A stretch of 64,000 bases of DNA from Thereva unica. Its lineage: Eukaryota > Arthropoda > Insecta > Diptera > Therevidae. Below are positions 33,345-44,641 of this stretch, in pieces. The notes under the pieces were generated by a model. The model did no database searches. It saw only the letters and a program-made list of their open reading frames with translations, and was not told the origin of the DNA. The DNA is taken from the NCBI GenBank assembly GCA_949987705.1, contig OX465281.1, positions 200,123,112 to 200,187,111 on the forward strand, read 5' to 3'. Every line of letters begins with the position of its first letter. Within the stretch, counting starts at the first letter, position 1. The translations under genes and the position numbers were made by a program.

Positions 33345-34450
33345 TTTCTTGTGACATATCCAATGAAATGCAAAAGAAATGGAGAAGGGTCAATTTTATC
33401 ACCGGCCCTATTTCTTATCTTTATAAATGACCTACTTTCGATCGCCTCCAACCCACTTTTTAGCTTCGCTGACGATGGTACCCTACGTTACTCTTACAGC
33501 TACGATAAGACAGACTCATGCCAGATCCTGTCTTGATGATCGTGAATTAATTTCCAACTCTATTAAAAACGACATTAATCTCATTCTAGAGTGGGGAAAA
33601 AAGAATCGTGTCGAATTCAACTCCACCAAAACTAAGTACTGTCTTATTTCGAAAAAAAAAGCTCAACACCTCACTATCCTTAACAGTGGATGACGTTAAA
33701 CTAATGGTCGACTCATCCCTACATATCTTAGGCGTGACACTATCCAAAGACTTGTGATGGAATGACCACATATTCCAAATTGCCAAACAAGCGTCCCAAC
33801 AAGCTTGGGATTTCTTAAGAGGTGCAAGTTCCTCCTCCAGCCATCGGCCCGTGCTGTTATTTATAAATCCTACATTCGGCCTCTTCTCGAATATAACTCC
33901 CTCGTTTGCGGCGGCGCTTCTATAACCACCTTGGCATGGTTAGATAAGGTGCAAAAAAGGGCACTCAAGTTAATTGATGACGACACCGCCTGCTCCACCA
34001 TCGACCCCTTGAGCCACCGTAAGAATGTAGCAGCACTGGCAAAATTTTATCGCTACTGTCATAGTGACTGTTCCACCGAAATAAATGTTATCCTGCTTCC
34101 ACGGCAATCTTATAACCGCAACACCAGATTAGCCCACTCGTCTCATGCCTTCTACCTGCAACTCCCCCTTTCACGCAAGATTTGAATTCGTTTGTAAATA
34201 GAACAACTCGACTGTGGAATAACCTCTCGCAGTCAGTATTTCCGAGCTCATACAAGATCCAAGAGTTCAAACGCAGGGTTCATCGTCACCTTCTCCAACA
34301 CCCCTTCGAACCCTCATAACCCTTAACCTATTCCCTCCCCCCTCCCCGTACTAAGCTTGCTGCTAGACATTGCACACATGACGATAAACGACATGACGGA
34401 CTGGTAGTACAAAGGGTGATTCCTGAGCTTAGCACTGCAACATAAAAAAA
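33345..34450 (+). pseudogene. non-LTR retrotransposon RT fragment upstream of the TMEM63-like gene
   Basis: + strand: SPALFLIFINDLLSIASNPL and FSFADDGTLRYSYSYDKT (an FADD catalytic motif at about 33,460), then EWGKKNRVEFNSTKTKYCLI (33,600) and YKSYIRPLLEYNSLVCGGAS (33,860), ending near RVHRHLLQHP and a short A-rich tail (34,438). Several frameshifts. 5' truncated. It lies only about 200 bp from the start codon of the channel gene, which is on the other strand. Confidence 0.72.
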
Positions 34451-34831
34451 ATAATAGTTTAAAAAACTAAAACACACGGTTTTAGCACGCACTAAAAATT
34501 ACAAAATAATTCGGACATTTAGTTTGATGACTCAAGAGTTTTCCCTTTACCAAATCTTCATTAGATCGCAGGTAAACATAAACACTTTCAGTTCGTGATG
34601 ACGCTAAATAATTACCTATGCGAAATAGTTATAAGTAGGTAATCATCTTTATTGAATATTTACTATGATTTATTATGAAAGAAAGCGGGGAGCGTTTTAT
34701 CCAAAAAGAGTAAAGATTACATAAACGCTCAAACGAACTCAGAGCGTGTGCAAAATTTCATCCTAATCGAAGGCCGGGAAGTGGGTCAAATTAAGATTTC
34801 AAGATTTTCTTACATACATAGTTAGTTTCAA
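34451..34831. other. interval between two RT fragments, nothing recognised
   Basis: AT-rich sequence without an open frame or recognised repeat ends. Confidence 0.35.
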
Positions 34832-35640
34832 GTGAAGCTAATCAAAGCGTGTTTAAATGGCCTTATAGGAGAATATCAAGCTGGTTTTAGGACAAACAGA
34901 TCAACATCGAACCAGCTGCTGATCTTAAAACAAATTCTGGAGGAAAGGAATACAGATATATACCAGATATTTGTCGACTTTCAGCAGGCATATGACTCGA
35001 TAAACAGAGAAAGGCTGTATAGGATCCTATTGAAATTAGGATTCCCCTCGAAGTTGGTACAGCTGATAAAATGCGCAACGAATAGCTCCCTGGCGAAAGT
35101 AAGGATCCAAAATGCAGTAACAGAAGAGTTCGAAGTGCGACATGATCTTAGACAGGGAGATAGACTAGCCCTCATGCTTTTTAACAGAAAAGTGCATCGA
35201 TAGCAACGCAGTCTGTACAATTAATTGGATATGCGGATGACGTGAACATCGTGGGAAGGTCCTTCTTGGCAACAAAAAAAGTCTATGTGGAATTAAGAGA
35301 GGCGGCCAAGGGCTGAATATCAACGAAGAGAAAAGAAAGGTGATCCAACAATCCAGAGCTGGAAGGTTTATAATGGTAAGAAATATAACTATCGACGAAC
35401 ACAATCTAGAAGTAATCGATAAAACAGTCTACCTTGGGTCTACAATTACAAAAAGACACGATAAAAAGGAAGAAATAATTCGACGAATCATCAGGAGCTC
35501 CACAGCCTATTGTTGGCCTTGGCTTCTCGATCCCTGGCCCGACTTTTCCGCGATACTAGGACTATGACCCAGAATATAGAGGAACGAATCAACAGGTTTG
35601 AGAGGAAAATTCTCAGATGCATAATAGACTGGATTTCTTG
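34832..35640 (+). pseudogene. non-LTR RT fragment of the VDFQQAYDSI type
   Basis: + strand: EYQAGFRTNRSTSNQLLIL, IFVDFQQAYDSINRERLYRI, VRHDLRQGDRLALMLFN, then after a frameshift IGYADDVNIVGRS (35,225), and at the end ERINRFERKILRCI. This is the RT core of a non-LTR element with a short C-terminus, RTE-like in style. It contains several frameshifts, and no endonuclease is present. Confidence 0.65.
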
Positions 35641-35970
35641 GCTTATTGTCTTTTTTGTATGAAATAATTAATAATGAACTAATATGAAGGAAGAAGCAAT
35701 TAAACTAGTAGCACTAGTATGACTTTGCCTTGCTATAACTTCCCAGGATATTCAAAGGCAATGTATCAGATATGTAAGATATTTTATGTTTTACTTTCGC
35801 CCAGCAGAGGTTTTCAAATTTAACAATACTCTTTCGCACGATATATATATGTACTGATATAGAATGTGATAAATTTGGTTTCTGTTTGTTCAAGATCCTT
35901 TTTTGTAATGAGTGTTGTGCAGAGTCTATAAGTTAAGTAGCTGTGGTCACTACTACTACTAAAAATGTAA

Positions 35971-36201
35971 TCTATATAAATATAATTGGAGTGTCTGCCT
36001 GTGATTTCAAAATAATTGTGTTTTTCTAAGTTCATAAGGTTATTAACATGTAATTAAAACAAAATCAAGTATTTTAAAATTATTGTCTGTCTGTTTGACC
36101 GCGCTAATCTTGGAAAGGGCTAATCCGATTGGGATGAGACTTTCACTGGAAGATTCAGTATTTTTGCGGGCATGTTTTAGGCAATTTTTATACGCTTTAT
36201 A
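35971..36201 (+). mobile_element. Helitron 5' end fragment
   Basis: TCTATATAAATATAATTGG followed by GTGTCTGCCTGTG, then ACCGCGCTAATC and CCGATTGGGATGAGACTTTC. These are the 5' end and first internal block typical of insect Helitrons. No CTAG-ending 3' terminus follows. It appears cut off by the next repeat at 36202. Confidence 0.5.
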
Positions 36202-36300
36202 CAGGGCCGGATTTAGACTTGATAAGGCCATAAGCTATTTGAGATATGGGGCCCCTTATAAGTCCCTATATTCTAAGTCAGTGCTAAATATGATACCTAA
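36202..36300. repeat. hAT-like terminus (CAGGGCCGGATTTAGACTTG)
   Basis: This CAGGGCCGG start followed by GGGGCCCC resembles the ends of a widespread hAT family. Only one end was recognised. Confidence 0.35.
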
Positions 36301-36329
36301 AGGGTTATACTGAATTACAATTATACCCC

Positions 36330-36610
36330 GGGGTCACCGGCCTCAGTTCAACAAAGTTCATTTCAATCTGCATAAGTGGCTTCACCGGCTGGGATGTTCA
36401 GTTCATGCTTGAAATAGTTGTTGGTTTTTCGCAAGAAGATAGAAATGCAAAATCTCACTGGAATGACATTCCATTATTCCAGTTAATTACTTTCTTGTGA
36501 GCGAGTTTTTACTTTCAATCTCAATTTCATGTTCTGTTGGACGAACTGGGGCTTAATTTTTCCTGAGTTCAATATACGAAAATGTATGGGAACTGAGTCT
36601 AGAATTTAAG
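36330..36610. repeat. dispersed repeat, copy 3
   Basis: Shares GGAATGACATTCCATTATTC, TCAATTTCATGTTCTGTTGG and a CAATATACGAAAATGTATG block with 21230-21870. It lacks the MITE seen in that copy. Confidence 0.6.
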
Positions 36611-36611
36611 T

Positions 36612-36850
36612 TAAGTACTACTATCCCAGAGATCCCGGGTTCGAATCCCGGCCAGCACCACGGTCCTTCGCCTTTTCCACTTTCCCACCCATATAACTTT
36701 CCCTCTTTCTTCTCCCTTCTTTACATTCCCGATTCCTTTTGTCATAGCCTTCGCTAGTCCTTTCCCGCTCCATCAAGCGCATGTCATCGGTTGGTTGATG
36801 AGATTCAATTCGTTTCAGTGAGCATAACCTAGCGTCTGCACTTGCCATAT
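36612..36850 (+). repeat. tRNA-derived SINE
   Basis: A perfect B-box GGTTCGAATCC at 36638-36648 sits in a T-arm (CCGGG TTCGAAT CCCGG) and is followed by CCAGCACCA, like a tRNA 3' end. No A-box, D-arm or anticodon arm precedes it, so it is not a tRNA gene. The pyrimidine-rich tail (CACTTTCCCACCC...) fits a SINE body. A mutated relative lies at 11401. Confidence 0.6.
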
Positions 36851-37014
36851 TTTATTGAATTGCTTATGGCATGGCTGCCAAATGTCTGGTGCGGACAGGG
36901 TGAACTTGGCCATATTTTATTGAAAGCAATATGTATATGGAAAGAAATATGTTTTTCGATATATGTTTCAATAAAGTTGGCAATAAATGTGATATCTAGC
37001 GTTGCAAAATGGTG

Positions 37015-37187
37015 GAGTTAAAGTTAACATCGAACTATTGCCTTCTTTCTAAAAATGGGTACACCCAAAACGGTGGTTTCTTTGTTAAATTACGCATTTC
37101 TTCGAATTGCATCTGCTCTAGTAATTCTAATTTGTTTTACTCAAGCAAAATTTGTACAGCTCTTTGTTGCTTTCTCCTTAACGCCAT
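37015..37187 (-). pseudogene. possible PIF/Harbinger transposase N-terminus remnant
   Basis: On the - strand MALRRKQQRAVQILLE, a stop, then LELLEQMQFEEMRN and KKPPFWVYPFLERRQ. The WVYPFLERR-type end resembles the start of Harbinger transposases, but the fragment is short, has in-frame stops and is given with low confidence. Confidence 0.3.
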
Positions 37188-37539
37188 CTTTTCAACTGAA
37201 ATGTCTGACATAATTTGCCCACTATTCAAAATAAGCAATAAATCGTTGGCTAGAACTAACAGCTACTTTTCAATAACATATGGCAAGTGCAGACTCGGGG
37301 TAACACTCCAGCGAGTTGTTTCTCGTTGCCCCGATGCCAGTCTCGAAATGGTTGGGAGTAGGTGGAATAAAATATCGCGGCTAGGTTATGGCAGCTCCTT
37401 CCTACTTTTCTCTATCGTCCGACTAGAGCTGCTATTCGACATTGATCTCTATACGAAAAAAAATAGATTGTCGAACAGTACAAAGGGCCTTTCCCTAAGC
37501 CTCTAGTCTATCCCATAAAAAAACACCTAATCAGCGTAA

Positions 37540-37800
37540 GCGATTGTCTGTGTTCACTTGCTAAAGATGGATCTCGTAATTTCTTCCCCAGCTTCTCCAA
37601 CAATATGTTAAATAGGAGGATTGACAGCACGCCACTATGTTTCAGGCCTCTCTGTGACTTTCTGAAAGGACTCGTTCAACTCGTTCGTACTACCTCCACT
37701 GTAGCTTTTGTTACTTCGTGTTTTGGAAATCGGAAACTATACACTATATTCAATCTTTTCTTGGCTGGATTTTTAACTGTTATAAAAAGCATTTCTAGGC
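37540..37800 (-). pseudogene. RT fragment, antisense
   Basis: The - strand reads KSQRGLKHSGVLSILLFNIL, resembling the RT GLRQGD-type block of RTE-like elements, with a stop before it. Short and decayed. Confidence 0.35.
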
Positions 37801-37863
37801 TTCTGCTTCTCTAGGCTTTTTATAATAGTTCAGAACGCATTTAGGAATATCAATGGCCTATAT

Positions 37864-38775
37864 GGGCAAAAACGCGAAAAAAGGCATATTTGCACATTCA
37901 AAACCCAGCAAAAAAAAAAGTTTACCGACCGAGTTTCTTGTGGGTTCTCCCCCCATATGGCCCCAAAACAAGCCCGTTTCTGATACAGGGGTTACTTTTT
38001 TACTTTATTGAAGGGGTTACTTTTTATTGAAGATTTCAAGAAAAAGCTGCCACGGAGGGGACTATTTGACTTAAAATCGCTTTTCTGAGTTCAGGAAGAA
38101 TCCTGAGTGAATTTCCGCTTACCGGTGACCACAGCTTCTTAGAACAACTTGAACTTTCCACTTCTGACGCGTTTTTTTCGGTTTGAAGTTGAAACCGCGA
38201 CTGCCACGGTGGGGACTTGTTTGAATATGCGTTTGCACTTTGAATTTTAGAGCAAGCGAATTTTACAGTTAGGGATTCAAATCGAACGCGCCCAATGGGT
38301 TTTCGAATTGTTGGAGGTTCATGAAACATCCCCCGAGCAGAGGGAGTCACAACAGAACATTCGAACGCATGCAGGCTCTAACGGCACTGCGATTCGCAAT
38401 TTTAACGGAAAATTTCCGTGTAAGTTCTGTATTCTGGCGTTGAGGTTTGCGATAAAAGAGAAAAAATCAAAGCTTTAGGCCCCAAAAACCATTCGTGAAC
38501 GTCCTATCCCGAATCGCACAAGTTGGTCCATTTAATATGCGCAATTAATCTGGATTTTTGTAGTTGGGACATGCCACGGAGGGGAGATTTTGCACAGTTT
38601 CTGGGGCCTGCCTGGCTTTATGGCTGCCTGGATGCCCGTTTTTGGCGGGATGGCCGTTCGAAAAATGTTGTCTAGGTCGGTATCCACCGAAAGTATTTTT
38701 TTTGGGTACTCATTTCCGACTCTAAAACGGTCATCGGCTCCGGACACGCATATGCCTTTTTCCGCGTTTTTGCCC
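37864..38775. mobile_element. TIR element, about 0.9 kb
   Basis: The ends GGGCAAAAACGCGAAAAA and its imperfect complement (ending TTTTTGCCC at 38775) are about 25-bp inverted repeats extending into GGCATAT. Inside, GCCACGG(A/T)GGGGA occurs three times (about 38,050, 38,200 and 38,574). No transposase recognised. Confidence 0.55.
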
Positions 38776-40437
38776 ATAATAATGTATAGCCAAGAAGTTA
38801 TTTTATACAACACCGAGAAGAAAAACCCCAAAAATAAGAAAAGTCAATAAAATGACCGGAGAGTTTGCTAAAATTGACTCGAAGTTGGTAAGTTACAGTC
38901 AAGTTTTGTTTTCTCTTGTAAAATTTAATTTTCGTTTTGTACGCCGCTAAATTAAAATAACATTAATTTTCCCCAACAACGAATTTCTTGTGAAACCACT
39001 CACAACAATCTGTTATAATAATCAGACAATCGTTCTTACTCTCACATGCCATCTCCGTCACACAGTATAAAATCTTTCATTTTCAGCCCAGCCCAGCCAA
39101 GGCAACAATTTCAGCCTACGCAAAGCCAGTATCATAAGGCTACTTATTTAGAAATTACTGGACTCGAAATAAAAGATTACAATTACATTGTATATTATGT
39201 ATTAGGCTATGAAATCTATTATTGAAGAATCATACCTAATGAAACTTTTAAATAGTACCTCGTAGAATCGGGTGTTTTAAAGGCCACATAGTATAATACC
39301 AAACTGCAATCTACATAAGTTACATATCTCATCCCTTTAGCCGGGAAGTTTAAACAACTTTGAAAAAATTCACTTTGGATAGATTTTATTGTTACTAAGT
39401 CTATCTTCACAACATTGGTTAAGGACAAAGAAAATGCTATTTGGCCCTATATAATCAGAGAATAAATTGTAAAAAACTCAAATTCTACTTTCGGAAAGAT
39501 ACAGAAACATTAAAGCCATAGAGCGTAACGAAAGTTTTAATTAAAAAAAAACACTTAACAAAGAGAAAACTGAAATATTCAATATACTCACTTTCATCCA
39601 AGTAATTAAAAAAATCAGGTAAGATCCTTCAGTGGCTCTTTGCAAATTTCATAGCTTGTTACGTGTAGGATGGTTCACCTTCCATCTTCTTTCTATCAAA
39701 ATTGAAAGGAATCATGAAGTAAGTCCAATATGGTTACGAAAGCATTATCTTTTAGGGTAGTTAAGAGGACACTTGCCACATCACTTTTACCTATGTTTTC
39801 GCTCAATTTGATTGCAATCCCAATTAGTCATCGACCGATTGCAGGTTTGAAGTTTTATAAAGAAACACAAACACATTAATCGCATCTTCGTTTACTCAAA
39901 TTGATAACTGATAATTTCAGTCAAGTAGCAGCGCTACTTACTTAAAATAATTTTTAAGAACAATTTTGTAAACACATTAAATTTCATTTAGGTGTAAAAA
40001 TCCTTATGTAAAAAACGTTTTACGTCAAGAATCTCGTATGAGTTCTATTTGTGACACATCTCCCAAGATTTTAGTGAACATTGGAACTTGATAGAAAACT
40101 ATTAACAAACTCGATCTAATGGTTAATGGAAATGGTGAAAATTATGCTTAATGAAGGAATTATATTCATTTTGTACGTACCGTGTTTTTGTTATTAGTTG
40201 AAACCTCCAGACACTTTGATATACATATATTTAAAAGAGATAAAACTAAAAATACGTATGACGGCCAAAAGTGACATCAAAACACAAATTCAGCACTTGT
40301 AGAGATAAGGCAATTCCTATCTTTGCTTACAACATTAATTCAGCTAAATGTTCGTTAAAATCCAAACTAGTAAGATTTTAAAATAAGAAATAACGATTAT
40401 TTATTTCCTAATAATAATTTTATTTTGAAATTGCAAG
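38776..40437. other. 1.6 kb with nothing recognised
   Basis: AT-rich sequence without a convincing ORF or repeat end on either strand. It may be host intergenic DNA. Confidence 0.4.
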
Positions 40438-40589
40438 CGGCCGTCCATAAATTACGTCACATGTTAAGGGGGAGGGAGGGGGCTGACGAAGTGTGACATT
40501 GTGCGGCAAGGGGTGGGAGGGTTCCTAAATTTCGTTCGTTCGTCATATGTCAAAATCTAATATAACTGAGTACAGCTTTACGCGAGGGA
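40438..40589. repeat. GTCCATAAATTACGT family, one end
   Basis: GCGGCCGTCCATAAATTACG followed by a G-rich stretch (GGGGGAGGGAGGGGG) matches the left end of the copy at 17819. The right end is not clear and merges with the antisense retrotransposon. Confidence 0.45.
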
Positions 40590-42314
40590 TACGTAATTTT
40601 CCATTATGGAGAACTCTGCATTTGAAATTGTTGTATAGGGTTTTTATCAATTCTATTGTTTTATCAGGCAGTCCACGTTGCCGTACTGCCTGCCATATAA
40701 AGCTCCTATTGAACGATTCGAAAGCTTTCTCATTGTCTACGAAAGCAACGTAAAGGGAGGATCCTAATCAGGTGTTAATACATGAGCGGCCTTTCCTGAA
40801 TCCGGCCTGCTGCCTTCTAAGCATTCGGTCTATTGAGCCAAATTACACGACCTATCACTTTCCCAGACTCACTTTCCAATCACTTCCAATAAACCGGTTT
40901 TTTAAACAAAGGGGCGCAGGGAAGTGCATGTGTTGGTCTCACTTGTGAATCCAAGAAAAATTTCGGTCTCACAGCAAATTACACTAACACAAGCTTAACT
41001 TTCTTCGCTGGCACTGCGATCATTATAAGAATTTTTGTTGTTTTGTGCACAAACACATAGACAATAGAATTGTTACACGGAAAAGAGGCAGAAATTTAAA
41101 TGCACCGTGTAATACTCAAATTTTACACAGACAGGTTTGACGTGAGTCCCAAGTGAATGGCCGTGTAATTTCACTCATTGCCTCTCTTATCCTAAATAAA
41201 TAGTATAATATGGGACAAAGTTTTTCCCACAGTAGATAATAAACAGATGCCCCTCCAGCTGTCACATATTGTTAGATCCTCTGGAAAGATACAGGTGTTC
41301 CATACTTTTCCAGGATTGGCTGTAGCGCATCTGCTGTGAGGATTGAATAGGCTTTAAACAATTTTGGCGGGTGCCATTTTTTCCAGCTGCTTTACCATTG
41401 GCCATTGCATGAATTGCGTTTACTATTTTCGTCTTTGATGGGGCCCGGGTGGCGATTGATATTGGCTGTGCATTGTTGTTGTTTTCCTGAGGTTCCTGTG
41501 CAAATTAACCATTCAGGGTGAAGAAGAAGGAGTCTCTCCATCTTTGGAGTTGATCTTCGTCGCTACACAGCAGCCATTCATCCTCACTCTTAACGGCATG
41601 TTTTTTAGTAAAGTGCTTTCACGAGAGCTGTTTAGTAATTTGGTACAGAATCTTACTGTTGCCTGTGTTTGTCATGTTTTCCACTTTTTCTGCGAGCTCA
41701 TTTATCTGTCGCCTTTTATCACGCCGGACACTTCTCTTTACCTCCCAGTGCAATTGGGAGTATTCCCGTTCTAATTGGTGACGTCTTTCCGGGTCGTTTG
41801 TAGAGTTTACGTTATTTTTGAGGGCCCTTCTGCGTTCTATTTTTTGCCAGGTTGTGTCCGAGATCCAGTGTTGCTGGTTTCTTTGGACATAACCGATGCT
41901 CATTTCCGCAGCCGTCAATATCGCGCCCTTCGTCGTACTCCACAATTCTTCAATATTTGTGTCGTCAGAAACGATTTGCTGGTTTAATAAGTCTTGTAGG
42001 TTTCCAGCAAATTCCCGCTTTTTAACGCTCTCCCGCAGGAGGTCTACGTTAAACCGTCTACGGGTTCTAGCAGTTTGTTGCACGTTTCTGATTGCGGCGA
42101 TTTTAAGGCGAATAGTTGCTACTATCAAATGGTGGACACTTCCAGTATCTGCTCCTAACACCCTCCAGAATAGTTCTCCATCTGAGGCTGGCGGCCACGT
42201 GATCTATCTGATTTCTCGTTCTACCATCGGGCGATACCCAGGTCTCTTTGTGTATCTTCTTGTGACAAAAGTAAGTTCCACCTACCATGAGTTGGTGGGA
42301 ACTACAAAAGTCAA
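40590..42314 (-). pseudogene. outer non-LTR retrotransposon copy (antisense), decayed
   Basis: The - strand encodes the same protein as the intact copy at 59164-62139, from part of the RT back to the endonuclease. A 180-residue open part at 41619-42161 includes WISDTTWQKIERRRALKNNV; GGTYFCHKKIHKETWVSPDG lies at 42,230. The 3' end is missing and frameshifts are present. A MITE (40835-41176) splits it, and a TIR element (42315-63970) splits it again. Its text resumes at 63971-64000 and runs out of the window. Confidence 0.85.
40835..41176. mobile_element. 342-bp MITE, copy 2
   Basis: TIR GAGCCAAATTACACGACC; the right end GGCCGTGTAATTTCACTC is the imperfect complement. ATT flanks both sides (40832-40834, 41177-41179). 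The intact retrotransposon copy (about 60,930) shows the empty site. Inverted relative to copy 1 (21361). Confidence 0.85.
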
Positions 42315-43361
42315 TAGACTAAGTGCCCGCGAACAAAAAAAATATTCATACATAACCACTTGAAACTTTTTGTATCGATTAATGACACCTAGTCTACCAC
42401 CTTTTGCTCTGCGAAAATTCCTGAAACCGCGGCTTTTTTCCTCCAGGCTGCTCGAAAGTCAACCTTTTTATGGTGCCCAAAAAATTTATAGATACTGTTT
42501 TTTTTAACAATCATAGTCGCATGAGATGGCGATGATACGCGCGAAACAAAACTCGTCCAACAAAAATGTTGGACCGTTAAGGATGTCTACCACCCCAAAC
42601 CTGCTAAGTTATGGGCTTCCAAAAATTTATTAATAACCATCTGATTTTTTCAGGATCGCTTAAGAAAAATATGTGGAATTACATGGTATATGTGTCCGAC
42701 AAAATTTGTTTGCCGATTTCGCCGTCCGACGAGTCAAAGTCCTCTATTTCATGAAGGGAAAAAATTTATACATAACCGTCGGACGAAAACGGTATTATGT
42801 GACAAAAGCTACTGCCTCTTGTGTGATAAAAATGTCGGACACGTTAATCGCGCCTACTCCATAGTCCGACAAAAAAACAAAATTTTTATAACAATGACAT
42901 TATAATGTAGTCCGTTGACCTCCAACGGCCCCGCCCTCAAATCCGTATCTGCTATCAATGTCTTCTACTAAATCCTAGCTAGATTATACCCTCTCATAAT
43001 GTCTTTATGTTCCCAGTAGGGGTTGCACAGTGTTGAAGTAATTTTTTACACAAGAACAAACAAACCTTTTTTTTTCTGAGCAGTTTCTTCAGTTAGTAAG
43101 CCATACAAAAAGAGTGACTGATTAACATTCCGCCTGAACCCAAAATAATTGTATGTTACAAACAAGCCGCGAATGCTTCTAGCAAAGGCAACCGATATTC
43201 TTATACTGTAATCAAAAACGAACACATGCATCACAATCGTTACACGATGCCTCTCTTTCGTGAATGATTAGTGTAATACCTGCATCATACACAAACCGTT
43301 TTAATGGGAGGACCGAGTGTTGGACAGTGTAATTTGCACCTACACTCAACATCATAAGTGA

Positions 43362-43727
43362 CGCAACACCTAAAAATTTTAACTTTTGCCTTGAATATCG
43401 CCGTCATGTAAAAACGGAAAATAGTGTTTAACATCCTAAAATAATGCTTTATTTATCAACAAAATATTTTATAAAATAATTCATTGCAATTGTAAAATGT
43501 TAAAACATAAAATTCCAAATTTTACCTCATTTTTGATTGATAAGTTTAGAGCTTTTTTTGTTAAATGAAGTACAGTTTTCTTGTTTTAATAGTTTTAATA
43601 AAATTTTGGTGAAAAATAAAGACAGCATTATTTTAAGATATTAAGCACTATTTTCAGTTTTTACATGACGGCGATATTCAAAGCGAATGATAAAATTTTA
43701 GGCGGTCCCGTCAGGTGTTGCTGCCAG
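43362..43727. repeat. inverted repeat, about 370 bp
   Basis: GCAACACCTAAAAATTTT with GAATATCGCCGTCATG on the left is mirrored by CATGACGGCGATATTC, AAAATTTTAGG and AGGTGTTGC on the right. AT-rich centre. Likely a MITE or the remains of one inside the long-TIR element. Confidence 0.55.
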
Positions 43728-43747
43728 TTTTGCCATAGTAACTGCTA

Positions 43748-43971
43748 GAGGTCCCGGCAAAAGAGTTGATGCCGAGAAAGTCGCGTTTTCCATGCGCAGT
43801 AGAATCCCCGCATGCCGTTCCCGTCCCTTAGCCTAGTCGCAAAAAATTTCGAAGGGGAAATTTGAAAATACATAAGCGCATTTCTTATCCACATGTGCGC
43901 AATTTTTATTTGTGTGCAGCTTTAATTTCCCCAGCTGCGCGCTCCGGCATCAACTCTTTTGGCGCGACCTC
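43748..43971. mobile_element. 224-bp MITE with TA duplication
   Basis: Ends GAGGTCCCGGCAAAAGAGTT and its imperfect complement, flanked by TA (43746-43747, 43972-43973). A TA duplication fits Tc1/mariner-type mobilisation. Confidence 0.65.
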
Positions 43972-44641
43972 TATGACTGATGTATAACCTAACGCCTAAG
44001 CTGACGACTGATGTAATTATTCGAATAATTTGATTTGCATCAATCACGACTGATGGAATTGATGGATGACGCGTGAAATGGACTCCTTAGGTGTTGCGCT
44101 ACTTTTGACGCTGACTGTATAATACACTTCGTGGGTAGTGTATTAAACATATTTTTATGAAGCCGTTTGGAAAAGATCAGCTGGTTATTTATTTTGGTTC
44201 CTTTTTCCACGTTAAAGACAATGTTTTTTTGTCGGACAACGTATATGGAATGTTTGTTTTTCTATTATAAAATTAAATAAAAACGAAAAAAGAGGTTATG
44301 TATAAATTTTTTCCCTTCATGAAATAGAGGACTTTGACTCTTCGGACGGCGAAATCGGCAAACAAATTTTGTCGGACACATATACCATGTAATTCCACAT
44401 ATTTTTCTTAAGCGATCCTGAAAAAATCAGATGGTTATTAATAAATTTTTGGAAGCCCATAACTTAGCAGGTTTGGGGTGGTAGACATCCTTAACGGTCC
44501 AACATTTTTGTTGGACGAGTTTTGTTTCGCGCGTATCATCGCCATCTCATGCGACTATGATTGTTAAAAAAACAGTATCTATAAATTTTTTGGGCACCAT
44601 AAAAAGGTTGACTTTCGAGTAGCCTGGAGGAAAAAAGCCGC

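Noticed and set aside
36612..36661. A tRNA gene
   Set aside because: Only the T-arm and 3' acceptor-like text are present. There is no D-arm or anticodon arm.
37009..37506. 165-codon + strand ORF
   Set aside because: The opposite strand gives more protein-like, transposase-resembling text; the + frame has low-complexity composition and no recognised motif.
38840..38900. A possible first exon (ATG ... GTAAGT) near 38,850
   Set aside because: Only about 12 codons, no downstream exon found in the following 1.5 kb.
41544..42363. + strand ORFs between 41,544 and 42,363
   Set aside because: They are antisense to the retrotransposon ORF, which matches the intact copy at 59164.
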